From Armatimonadota bacterium (lineage in GTDB: Bacteria; Armatimonadota; Zipacnadia; Zipacnadales; JABUFB01), in contig JABUFB010000009.1 of assembly GCA_013314775.1 (NCBI GenBank), positions 186,001 through 250,000 on the forward strand: 64,000 bases of DNA, given 5' to 3'. Within the stretch, counting starts at the first letter, position 1. Each line of letters begins with the position of its first letter. The notes below the pieces were generated by a model. The model did not search any database and had not been told where the DNA came from. It was given only the letters and a program-made list of their open reading frames with translations. The position numbers were made by a program, and so were the translations under genes. Of this stretch, positions 18,243 through 25,288 are shown piece by piece.

Positions 18243-18745
18243 CAGGTGCGTCTCCCCTCTTCGGTTCTCAATGCGAACAGCGCTCTGCGGACGAAAGGCA
18301 CGCAGGCGAGAGCGACTCCGGCTCCCCAGGCGGCGAGTGTCTCCGTCCTGCTCACACCCCACAGGGACAGAACGAAGACGGTGAACGTGCCGCCGATAAT
18401 GCTGAATATGGCCACTTCGTAGCCCCGGCGCACCCCCACATCCAAACGACTTCCGAGCCAGGCGGCCAAAAGGCAGCAGGCCAGTCCCCCGAGCATGGGG
18501 AATAGCACGAGTCGAGGGTCCTCGAATCGTATCGCCTGATCAGTCAGAGCAACGGCCGCGCCGATCTGCCCGCCCGCAATGAGCCCGCAGACGCCGTAGC
18601 CGAAGGGCGTCAGGTGGCCGGCCCGGCCTTCTACGGGCTCGTCGAACGGGTGGCCGCAATGCGGGCAGGTCAAACCGCGCCGCGAGTGGGGGACGGGCAC
18701 GCCGCAAGACGGGCAGAGATCGTCATTCAGCCTGTTGCCCGACAT
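18242..18745 (-). CDS. Zinc-ribbon membrane protein of unknown function
   Basis: 167-residue small protein. Near the N-terminus CPSCGVPVPHSRRGLTCPHC is a CxxC...CxxC zinc ribbon (residues about 11-30). Several hydrophobic segments follow (GYGVCGLIAGGQIGAAVAL, LVLFPMLGGLACCLLAAWLG, VAIFSIIGGTFTVFVLSLWG, ETLAAWGAGVALACVPFV), so about four membrane helices are predicted. Its stop overlaps the proA start by one base. It is transcribed divergently from the lipid kinase gene at 18849. The link with proline synthesis is positional only; the protein itself is not recognised beyond fold type. Confidence 0.6.
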   Translation of the reverse strand: MSGNRLNDDLCPSCGVPVPHSRRGLTCPHCGHPFDEPVEGRAGHLTPFGYGVCGLIAGGQIGAAVALTDQAIRFEDPRLVLFPMLGGLACCLLAAWLGSRLDVGVRRGYEVAIFSIIGGTFTVFVLSLWGVSRTETLAAWGAGVALACVPFVRRALFALRTEEGRRT

Positions 18746-18848
18746 GGTACATGAGGCCTTTCTGACGCGCAAGGGCTGGTGGGATTGTTCGCCCAGTTGC
18801 CCGCGCAATCCTGCACACGAGCCGGGGAGCCCCGGCAGGGACGATGTC

Positions 18849-19787
18849 ATGCGAGTGGCGCTCATCGCCAATCCCCGGTCGGGGCGCAGGCGGGGTCTGA
18901 AAGCCGCGGAAATCGCTCTGCGCATCTTGCGGCAGGGAGGCTGGGCGCCGGAGCTGCGCCTCAGCGAAGCTCCCGGAGATGCCGCAAGACAGGCCCATCT
19001 TGCTGCGGAGGCGGGCTGCGAGGCGGTCTTCGTCTGCGGCGGCGACGGCTCCCTGTCCGAGGCAGCAAACGGCCTCGCAGGCACGAATATCCCTCTGGGC
19101 GTCATCCCTGCGGGTACCGGGAACGACTTTGCGCGCACAGCCGGCATCAGTATTGACCCCAGGCGGGCCGCACGGCAGGTGCTGGCGGGCACGCCGCGGC
19201 CAATTGATCTGCTGGACGTGAACCACGGCGCCCTATGGTCCATCAATGTGATGGGCATTGGCCTGGACGCCCGGGTCGCGGCGCGCACCAACCGGCGAGT
19301 GCGCTGGGTCAGTGGCATGCCCGCGTATCTCATGGCGCTGGCGGCGGAACTTGTGGACTACCGGCTTACCCCGGTGCGCATCCGAGTGGACGGTCAGGAG
19401 TGGGAGGGCGAAGTGCTCCTGCTCGCCGTGGCCAACGCCATCAGCTACGGGGCCGGAATCCCGATTTCGCCGCGCTCCCGTATCGATGACGGGCGGCTGG
19501 AAGTGGTTGCGGTAGGGCATGTTCCCAGAATAACGGTGGTTCCGAACCTGCTGCGCGTCATGGGCGGGAAACACCTGTCCCACCCCTCCGTCAAGCACTG
19601 GAGCGGGATTGAGGTGAGCGTCGAGACGCCCGAACCCACGCCGCTGCTGTCCGACGGCGACCTGAAAGGCGAGACGCCCTTCAGCGCCCGGGTTGCTCAC
19701 GGCGTCCTGCGGTTCTGGTTGCCGGAAGGCTTCCAGGCATCATGCACCCAAGCGCCGGACAGGCAATCATCCGAGGAGGAGCTGTAA
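18849..19787 (+). CDS. Diacylglycerol kinase family lipid kinase (DAGK_cat)
   Basis: 312-residue soluble lipid kinase of the DgkB/YegS type. It opens with MRVALIANPRSGRRRG, has the nucleotide-binding CGGDGSLSEAANGL and the motif PAGTGNDFAR (residues about 75-105), and ends in the typical C-terminal sandwich with DGDLKGETP. Such enzymes phosphorylate diacylglycerol or sphingoid-type lipids at the membrane. ATG 18849 is chosen because it begins the conserved first strand; the preceding AGGGACG is a weak ribosome binding site. The stop TAA is two bases before the sulfatase-like ATG, so these two genes form one unit. The actual lipid substrate is unknown. Confidence 0.85.
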   Translation: MRVALIANPRSGRRRGLKAAEIALRILRQGGWAPELRLSEAPGDAARQAHLAAEAGCEAVFVCGGDGSLSEAANGLAGTNIPLGVIPAGTGNDFARTAGISIDPRRAARQVLAGTPRPIDLLDVNHGALWSINVMGIGLDARVAARTNRRVRWVSGMPAYLMALAAELVDYRLTPVRIRVDGQEWEGEVLLLAVANAISYGAGIPISPRSRIDDGRLEVVAVGHVPRITVVPNLLRVMGGKHLSHPSVKHWSGIEVSVETPEPTPLLSDGDLKGETPFSARVAHGVLRFWLPEGFQASCTQAPDRQSSEEEL

Positions 19788-19789
19788 TC

Positions 19790-21184
19790 ATGAACGTCAT
19801 CGTGATCGTCTGCGATAGCCTGCGCAGGGACCACCTGGGCTGCTATGGAAATGACTGGATCCGCACTCCGAACATCGACCGATTCGCCACGGAATCTCTC
19901 GTCTTCGACCAGGCCTTCAGCGAAGGGCTGCCCACATTGCCGGCCCGGACCGCCATGTGGACCGGTCGCTACACCCTCCCTTTCCGAGGCTGGCGAACCT
20001 TCGACCATGACGACATTCTTCTCGCCGAATGGCTCTGGGACAAGGGTTTCACCACGAGCCTCATCACCGACGTGTACCACATGCACAAGCCGGGGATGAA
20101 TTGTGGGCGGGGATTCGACAGCGTGGAGTTCATCCGCGGGCAGGAGTATGATCCCTGGATTGTTGACCCGTCCATTGACATCTCCGCGGGCATGGAGCGG
20201 CATTTCAAGCCGTCGGAACTCACCGAGCGCACGGCGTGGTTCCGCGAACAGTTCATGCAATACCTGCGGAACATCTCGGTGCGGAAGGGGGAGGAGGACT
20301 ACTTCATCCCACGGGTTTTCAATGCCGCCATCCGGTGGCTGGAACGCATGCAGGGCCGAGACAACCTGCTCCTGTGGATCGACAGCTTCGACCCCCACGA
20401 GCCGTGGGACCCGCCCGAGGAGTACTACGCTCGCTATGCCGATCCGGCCTACGAGGGGCAGCGCATCATCGATCCGGTGCCCTCGCCGGTGGACGGGTAC
20501 CTGACGCCGGCGGAACTCGCGGATATCAAGGCGCTCTATGCGGGCGAGGTGGACTTCCTGGACAAGTGGGTCGGCATCTTCCTGGATGCGGCCCAGGCGC
20601 TTGGGTACTTCGACAACTCTCTCATTCTTTTCACGACCGACCACGGCGAACCTTTCGGCGAGCACGGAATCATCCGGAAGGGTCGCCCATGGAACTACGA
20701 GGAACTGGTGCACATCCCCTTCATCCTGCGCATGCCTGACGGAACCGGTTCCGGCACGCGCAGCCAAGCGCTGGTGCAGTCGTGCGACATCGCGCCGACG
20801 ATTTACGATTTCCTGGGCGTCCCACACCCGCCCGGCGAGACTGCGCCGTCGATCCTCCCGCTGGTGCAGGGCGAGACTGATTGTGTGCGCCGGTATGTGG
20901 TCACGGGACACCACGGGCAGTCCTGGACCATCCGCGACCGGGACTGGAGCTTTCACCTGGACATCGCGGACACGGGCAAGCAGGCCATGCAGTGCAGCCC
21001 CGATGCGGTGCCGAGGCAGATCGTGGCGCCTTTCGGGTCAGAGTTGTACAACGTTCATCGCGACCCGGGGGAACAGAACGACCTCCTGCCGGACGACACC
21101 GATGTAGCCGACGAACTGGAGCTTGAACTGCGTCGGTTCATGGCCGGGCTGAAGTGGGAGCAGAGAACCCACAAGTTGTTCTGA
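19790..21184 (+). CDS. Sulfatase-like hydrolase with Thr at the nucleophile position (alkaline phosphatase superfamily)
   Basis: 464-residue cytoplasmic-type protein of the sulfatase branch of the alkaline phosphatase superfamily. The N-terminal metal strand is VIVIVCDSLRRDHLGCYGN; the later pair is FTTDHGEPFGEHG, supplying metal Asp/His. The nucleophile loop reads PTLPARTAMWTGRY, where classical sulfatases have C/S-x-P-x-R. Here the first residue is Thr49, so no formylglycine can form at this site. Thr is the normal nucleophile in phosphodiesterase or phosphatase members of the superfamily, so a phosphoryl or non-FGly activity is possible. The start ATG 19790 has a GAGGAGGAG ribosome binding site. 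It is directly downstream of the lipid kinase. No signal peptide was seen. Confidence 0.75.
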   Translation: MNVIVIVCDSLRRDHLGCYGNDWIRTPNIDRFATESLVFDQAFSEGLPTLPARTAMWTGRYTLPFRGWRTFDHDDILLAEWLWDKGFTTSLITDVYHMHKPGMNCGRGFDSVEFIRGQEYDPWIVDPSIDISAGMERHFKPSELTERTAWFREQFMQYLRNISVRKGEEDYFIPRVFNAAIRWLERMQGRDNLLLWIDSFDPHEPWDPPEEYYARYADPAYEGQRIIDPVPSPVDGYLTPAELADIKALYAGEVDFLDKWVGIFLDAAQALGYFDNSLILFTTDHGEPFGEHGIIRKGRPWNYEELVHIPFILRMPDGTGSGTRSQALVQSCDIAPTIYDFLGVPHPPGETAPSILPLVQGETDCVRRYVVTGHHGQSWTIRDRDWSFHLDIADTGKQAMQCSPDAVPRQIVAPFGSELYNVHRDPGEQNDLLPDDTDVADELELELRRFMAGLKWEQRTHKLF

Positions 21185-21263
21185 TCGGCCACTGAGTGGG
21201 GGCGCAAAGTTGCCGGCCAGAGCGTAGACGGGCTGAGGAGAACCTCCTATTGTTCGACCGCAA

Positions 21264-21292
21264 TTGGCGCAGGTTCTCAATCATGCTACAAT
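21264..21292 (+). promoter_or_regulatory. Sigma-70-type promoter with overlapping tandem direct repeat
   Basis: TTGGCG (21264-21269) and TACAAT (21287-21292) are 17 bases apart and lie upstream of the 897-residue unknown gene. The 11-base units CAATCATGCTA and CAATCATGCCA (21278-21288 and 21289-21299) repeat head to tail across the -10 region and could be an operator. The start of transcription would be near 21299. Confidence 0.6.
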
Positions 21293-21299
21293 CATGCCA

Positions 21300-21322
21300 G
21301 AGGCTGCTCGCAGGCAGCCTTT
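21300..21322 (+). terminator. Stem-loop followed by T tract before the 897-residue gene
   Basis: AGGCTGC and GCAGCCT form a seven-base-pair stem around a short loop, followed by TTTTCCC. It may end the sulfatase-like gene transcript, or, being just past the promoter at 21264-21292, act as a 5' hairpin or attenuator for the next gene. The T tract is short. Confidence 0.45.
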
Positions 21323-21384
21323 TCCCTCTCACGGCCACCGACAAGACCCGGTTGGCAGCCAGCCCGACCTGACGGAGGACTCAG

Positions 21385-24078
21385 ATGTCCGGATCGCCCC
21401 AGCGTAGAGCCGCGCAGACCCAAGGATCACCTGCCGATGTCCGTGAGCCCGCCTACGATGGGGTGGCAGTGGTACTGGCTCGCATCGTGCCCTTCCGGCT
21501 GCATGGCACCGCCCGCCCCGTGGAACAACTCCGGCAGGCCATTCGAAACGCATTTGGAGTCAAGGACCGGGACATCCTGCGCTACGCCTGCATGGGCCGG
21601 CAGGATATGCTCTACCTGGTTCGTACCCGGCGCCTTGAGCATGTTGGACGCATCTGGCGCCCCCGCGGGGTGCGCAAGCTGGATATCCAGTATGGCTACA
21701 TGCCCGCCGAACGCGCCCGGGAGTTGTTTGAGAACGCCCCCAGTCATCCGCCTTTGGTCCTGATGATGTATGGCAAGCTGGATGACCGGTACCTCGCGGG
21801 CCTGACAGACCCTCGACAGTTGTGGGACCTGCCCCTGATGCGGTTCAGCGAGAACTGGTTCGCCATCCGCACCCTGGGTTGGAATGACGTCCTGCTGGTG
21901 CGCTTCAGCGACCGTTTATCGGACCTGCAGTCGCTGGCGCGAGAGACCTGGGAGACTGTGCCGCCCGACTCGAATGACCCTCACGCCCGGCTCTTTGTGC
22001 GCACCTATAGCGTGGTGGGGTTCAGGCACGGCAGGGGAGCCGGCACTGCGGCACTGCGCAAGGTGGCGGCGGATGACATGATCCGGGCACCCCGCATCGA
22101 GACCCGCATTCGGCCCGGCTGGACCGACGCCATCTGCGAGAGCGTGTACAGGATACTACCTGCCACAGGCGCGCTCCCGGAGTTCCTCAACGAACTGGGT
22201 CATGAGGACGGGACCATCTGTTTCAAGAGCGACTCCGACCCTGGCATTCCGAAAGTGAACGCCAGGCAGTTCCTGCAGACATACTACAACGAATTCCTGC
22301 CCGCCGTGTCGGGGTACGTCCACTCAACGCAGTTGTGCATCGGCGAGTTCGAGCGCGAGATCGGCACCTGCGCCTGGGACCCTGAACGGCCGACTCGCGG
22401 CCACACGGATTTCCGGTATCTCAGCCTGGATGCTGTATCGGACCGTCTTGTGGAGGGGCTCTCCAGCAGCATCACCGCCTCCAGCGTAGACTCACTGCAC
22501 GCCTTTTATGAAGCCTGCGACTGGAGCATGGAGAACGAGGCCCTGCGCACTACTTTCGGCGACTTGTACTGGCACCTTCGCTGGCTTCTGGCAGAGCGCT
22601 GGGCGGTGCAGGGCGACCAACCAGGACGCACGCCCGCGGAAGCCGCGAGTGCGCTGGGCGACTTCGCCGAGAGTCTTGGGCCGGAGCTCAGGCTCCTGGG
22701 AGACAGCTTCTCGCAGCGCCTGAACGGGGCCTACTACGGGATAATGGGCTACCAGGCCGAGCACATGTTCTCCCACACCATGAGCCTGCACAAGATCGTG
22801 GTGGGCTTATGGGCCCTGCACACAGTGGCGCTCAAGCGCCTGAGCTCCTATGCACGCGATTCCCGGGAGTTCACCCCGCGCGGCTGCTGGATCGTCAGTC
22901 ACGGCGAACGCCCCATGGTCGGCGGCGAACCCAGCGGCCCCACTCAGCCGCCCCAGTCCGCCGCATGCAAGGTGGCCCAGATCCCGTCTCAGGGCGTGGT
23001 TGCCCTCGAGACCATCGCCACCGAAACCGCCCATGAGATCGGCCACATGCTGATTCACGAGTACATCGGCATGGACCTGATTTCCACGGCGGCCGTGGGG
23101 CCGGACGTTGTGTTCTCGCGCGGGAACTTCCTGGCGTTTTACCAGGCCGCCTTCGAGGAGTTCGGGCGTTTGAACCAGGAGGCGCAGCGGCTGACGGTCA
23201 CCGAGATCGCCCGGCGATGCATCGCCAGTGGGGACAAAGAAGGTGCAGAGGACGCCCTGCAGGAGGCCTACGACGGGGCGGTGGAGAGCTTCCGGGACGA
23301 GTATCGGCAGGCGCTGGACTGGCACCATGCCGCGGCGCTGGTGTCCGAGGTAGCAGCGGATACAGTGGCGATCTCCCAGTTCGTGGGAGAGCGATTCGAC
23401 CTCTATGCTTCCCGCATCCTGCATCACGTGCCCTTCCTGAACGCAGCCATGGCCGTACCCGCCCTGCAGCGCGCATACCTGCAATTCTGCCTGTTCGGAA
23501 TGCCCGACGAACTCGGCCTACTGCTGCCCTATGACCGCCTCGTAGACCCCATTGAGGGCGTCACCACCGCGAGGAGCTGGGCGCGCAGTATGCATGAATC
23601 TCAACCGCGCCACTACCTGTCCGATCAGGGACGCTGGGACCAGTTCGCCCAGCGCCTCGACGAGATCGCCGCATCCGAGACCGGCCTCCGAACGCCCGAT
23701 CCTGAATTGTTGAAGGCCGCGCAGCAACGGTTCATTGACCTGGGGCCCGCAGCAATCGTGATCGCGGCGCTCCTGGAAGAAACCATGCTCCAGGCGTGGG
23801 CTGTGGCACGCTCGGTGGATGCTGAAAACTCAGGGGATGATGGCCTGTATACCCAGGCGCGAGACGCCTTCCGCGGTCTCGTGCGGGCTGCGGGAATGCC
23901 GGAAGAGGAGCGCTTCGATACGCGCGTCGACAACTACGAACGTCTGTGGCACGTGGCCGCGAAACTGCTGACGAGTATCTATGAACCGGACAGAGCGGGG
24001 ACGGTGGAGTTCGAGGAGACGCAGGGCTCGCCTTGGAGCCCGGTATTTGAGAGGGTCGCCCGGGCGAGACGAATTTGA
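21385..24078 (+). CDS. Large unknown protein with HExxH metallohydrolase motif
   Basis: 897-residue protein that I do not recognise as a named family. No signal peptide or clear membrane segment is seen, so it is probably cytoplasmic. The first 240 residues are mixed alpha/beta; the middle is helical. Residues 546-560 read ETAHEIGHMLIHEYI: HEIGH (550-554) is the HExxH zinc-binding signature. A Glu in VSEVAADTVA (Glu655) lies about 100 residues later and could be a third ligand. This fits a zinc peptidase-like site, but inactive homologues exist. Start ATG 21385 follows CGGAGGAC. The gene has its own promoter at 21264-21292 and ends before the 24110-24140 terminator. Function is unknown. Confidence 0.6.
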   Translation: MSGSPQRRAAQTQGSPADVREPAYDGVAVVLARIVPFRLHGTARPVEQLRQAIRNAFGVKDRDILRYACMGRQDMLYLVRTRRLEHVGRIWRPRGVRKLDIQYGYMPAERARELFENAPSHPPLVLMMYGKLDDRYLAGLTDPRQLWDLPLMRFSENWFAIRTLGWNDVLLVRFSDRLSDLQSLARETWETVPPDSNDPHARLFVRTYSVVGFRHGRGAGTAALRKVAADDMIRAPRIETRIRPGWTDAICESVYRILPATGALPEFLNELGHEDGTICFKSDSDPGIPKVNARQFLQTYYNEFLPAVSGYVHSTQLCIGEFEREIGTCAWDPERPTRGHTDFRYLSLDAVSDRLVEGLSSSITASSVDSLHAFYEACDWSMENEALRTTFGDLYWHLRWLLAERWAVQGDQPGRTPAEAASALGDFAESLGPELRLLGDSFSQRLNGAYYGIMGYQAEHMFSHTMSLHKIVVGLWALHTVALKRLSSYARDSREFTPRGCWIVSHGERPMVGGEPSGPTQPPQSAACKVAQIPSQGVVALETIATETAHEIGHMLIHEYIGMDLISTAAVGPDVVFSRGNFLAFYQAAFEEFGRLNQEAQRLTVTEIARRCIASGDKEGAEDALQEAYDGAVESFRDEYRQALDWHHAAALVSEVAADTVAISQFVGERFDLYASRILHHVPFLNAAMAVPALQRAYLQFCLFGMPDELGLLLPYDRLVDPIEGVTTARSWARSMHESQPRHYLSDQGRWDQFAQRLDEIAASETGLRTPDPELLKAAQQRFIDLGPAAIVIAALLEETMLQAWAVARSVDAENSGDDGLYTQARDAFRGLVRAAGMPEEERFDTRVDNYERLWHVAAKLLTSIYEPDRAGTVEFEETQGSPWSPVFERVARARRI

Positions 24079-24109
24079 CGTCGATCCCGCGAGACAGGCT
24101 ATGCAAAAC

Positions 24110-24140
24110 AAAACGCCCCCGCGCATGCCGGGGGTGTTTT
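24110..24140 (-). terminator. Strong bidirectional terminator
   Basis: AAAACGCCCCCG (24110-24121) pairs with CGGGGGTGTTTT (24129-24140) with one G-U wobble around a seven-base loop. It ends the plus-strand unknown gene; on the minus strand the stem is followed by CGTTTTGTTTTGC, a classic T tract, so it is also the terminator of the small gene that ends at 24158. Confidence 0.85.
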
Positions 24141-24157
24141 CTTACGCGGCGCGCCTG

Positions 24158-24340
24158 TCAAGTACTGCGGCGTCGCTCAGTGATGACGGGCCGCGCGGGG
24201 ACCGCAAAGGACGTGAACCCCGCCATGGGCGCAATGAACTGCGCCTTCTCGGGATTGCGGTTCGCGCCCGAGTTGCCCTGTTCCAGGATCTTCCTGACGC
24301 CTTCTTCGGCTCGGCGAAGCAGTTCTGCGCGACTGGGCAC
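24158..24340 (-). CDS. Small protein of unknown function with own promoter and terminator
   Basis: 60-residue reading frame on the minus strand. It begins MPSRAELLRRAEEGVRKIL, a charged amphipathic helix, followed by a basic, Pro/Ala-containing tail ending ERRRST. Start GTG 24340 has an AGGAGG ribosome binding site seven bases before it; an ATG at 24346 is in frame but overlaps that site, so it is less likely. Upstream, TTGACT and TAATAT with an 18-base spacer (24378-24407) form a near-consensus promoter, and the strong terminator at 24110-24140 follows the stop. This complete set of signals makes it more likely to be a real gene than most short frames. No homologue is recognised. Confidence 0.6.
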   Translation of the reverse strand: MPSRAELLRRAEEGVRKILEQGNSGANRNPEKAQFIAPMAGFTSFAVPARPVITERRRST

Positions 24341-24377
24341 GAACATTCCTCCTCAGCCGGTCCACTTATCATGTGGG

Positions 24378-24407
24378 ATATTACACCAATCGGCTTTCCG
24401 GAGTCAA
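24378..24407 (-). promoter_or_regulatory. Near-consensus sigma-70-type promoter for the small gene
   Basis: On the minus strand TTGACT (24402-24407) is followed by an 18-base spacer and TAATAT (24378-24383). Transcription would start near 24371 and give a leader of about 30 bases before GTG 24340. This is among the best promoter matches in the window. Confidence 0.75.
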
Positions 24408-24457
24408 CCGCGCCGGCTTTGATGGTGTAGCCGCTGGTTGTCGACAGGGACGGAAAA

Positions 24458-24527
24458 GGCTACCCTCTGTGGTGTCAAACACAATAACCGGCTCATGGCA
24501 TAACGCCGTGGGCCAAGGAGGGTAGCC
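24458..24527 (+). ncRNA. Structured RNA-like element enclosing a ribosome binding site
   Basis: Three helices can be drawn. P1: GGCTACCCTC (24458-24467) with GAGGGTAGCC (24518-24527), a perfect 10-bp stem. P2: a 4-bp GTGT/ACAC hairpin (24472-24482). P3: a 10-bp helix, bases 24490-24499 with 24505-24514, closed by loop ATAAC, with two G-U pairs. This gives a three-way junction. The AAGGAGG ribosome binding site (24515-24521) for the short frame at 24530 runs into the 3' strand of P1, so pairing would hide it. It could be a riboswitch-like leader, another regulatory RNA, or the inverted ends of a transposon fragment. Confidence 0.45.
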
Positions 24528-24529
24528 GG

Positions 24530-24613
24530 ATGAGTATTCCTCAGACCGATCACGAAGACCTTCGGCAAGATTTGCAGCGGCGAGTGTGGGACCGAGTCGT
24601 TCGGGACGCTTGA
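24530..24613 (+). CDS. Short reading frame (27 residues) after the structured element
   Basis: ATG 24530 lies eight bases after AAGGAGG and encodes MSIPQTDHEDLRQDLQRRVW plus seven more residues. The stop overlaps the -35 box of the tRNA promoter (TTGACA, 24610-24615). It could be a leader or small peptide, or the N-terminal remnant of a transposase or other gene. Charge and helix-forming residues are typical for a short soluble peptide, but it is too short to identify. Confidence 0.35.
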   Translation: MSIPQTDHEDLRQDLQRRVWDRVVRDA

Positions 24614-24638
24614 CAAACCCTTCTGCGTGTTGTATGTT
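24610..24638 (+). promoter_or_regulatory. Promoter of the tRNA cluster
   Basis: A perfect -35 box TTGACA (24610-24615) is 17 bases from TATGTT (24633-24638). The expected start near 24645 is about 75 bases before the first tRNA. It is the best candidate for expression of the five-tRNA unit and perhaps galU after it. Confidence 0.75.
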
Positions 24639-24720
24639 GACCGTCCACAACGCGGGCACATTGGCGGCGCGTGTGCCGCTTGTGTTCCGCGGCTTTCTTT
24701 TCGACCGCGGCACTCCGGCC

Positions 24721-24796
24721 GAGCCGTTAGCTCAGTTGGTAGAGCATCGGACTTTTAATCCGAGGGTCGCTGGTTCGATCCCAGCACGGCTCACCA
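24721..24796 (+). tRNA. tRNA-Lys (anticodon TTT)
   Basis: The acceptor stem GAGCCGT/ACGGCTC pairs perfectly; the anticodon stem TCGGA/TCCGA encloses loop CTTTTAA with anticodon TTT. T-loop GTTCGATCC is present, and CCA is encoded at 24794-24796. It is the first of the five-gene cluster. Confidence 0.96.
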
Positions 24797-24816
24797 GACA
24801 CGCTCTTTGAACAACT

Positions 24817-24891
24817 GGCCCCTTCGTCTAACGGCTAGGACACCGCTCTTTCAAGGCGGCGGCAGGGGTTCGATTCCCCTAGGGGCTACCA
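24817..24891 (+). tRNA. tRNA-Glu (anticodon TTC)
   Basis: Acceptor stem GGCCCCT/AGGGGCT has one terminal G-U pair; the anticodon loop CTTTCAA carries TTC, with a T-G closing pair in the anticodon stem. The T-loop and encoded CCA (24889-24891) are intact. Confidence 0.95.
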
Positions 24892-24912
24892 AAATATGTT
24901 GGCGATGGGCCG

Positions 24913-24989
24913 GGGCGGGTAGCTCAGTTGGTTAGAGCGCATGCCTTACACGCATGATGTCGCAGGTTCGAGTCCTGCTCCGCCCACCA
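24913..24989 (+). tRNA. tRNA-Val (anticodon TAC)
   Basis: Acceptor stem GGGCGGG/TCCGCCC (one G-U) and anticodon stem CATGC/GCATG around loop CTTACAC, giving anticodon TAC. CCA is encoded at 24987-24989. Confidence 0.95.
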
Positions 24990-25017
24990 CATTCCAGTCA
25001 CTCGCGGCGGTTTCGGT

Positions 25018-25093
<76 letters not shown>

Positions 25094-25138
25094 AGATAAC
25101 TGAAAACGAGCGGCTCTGCCTGAAGGGGCCGCAAGCGA

Positions 25139-25214
25139 GCCAGCGTAGCTCAATTGGCAGAGCAGCGGAATCGTAATCCGCAGGTTATCAGTTCGAGTCT
25201 GATCGCTGGCTCCA
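25139..25214 (+). tRNA. tRNA-Thr (anticodon CGT)
   Basis: Acceptor stem GCCAGCG/CGCTGGC is perfect; anticodon stem GCGGA/TCCGC encloses loop ATCGTAA with anticodon CGT. The discriminator base is T, as is usual for tRNA-Thr, and CCA is encoded at 25212-25214. It is the last tRNA before galU. Confidence 0.94.
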
Positions 25215-25288
25215 CTTATTGCCGGCGACCTTCGCATTGGCATTGCGGACCGGGGGCGCGATGGACCATACACCGGGAGGGCAAGGAC

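Noticed and set aside
16824-18422. 532-residue open frame on the plus strand
   Set aside because: Antisense to proA and the zinc-ribbon gene, both strongly supported.
24381-24713. 110-residue minus-strand frame across the promoter and structured region
   Set aside because: It covers two promoters and the structured element, has no ribosome binding site and no recognisable domain.
25154-25288. Upstream extension of galU through the tRNA-Thr gene
   Set aside because: The extension would start inside a functional tRNA gene; TTG 25289 has a ribosome binding site and gives the normal GalU N-terminus.
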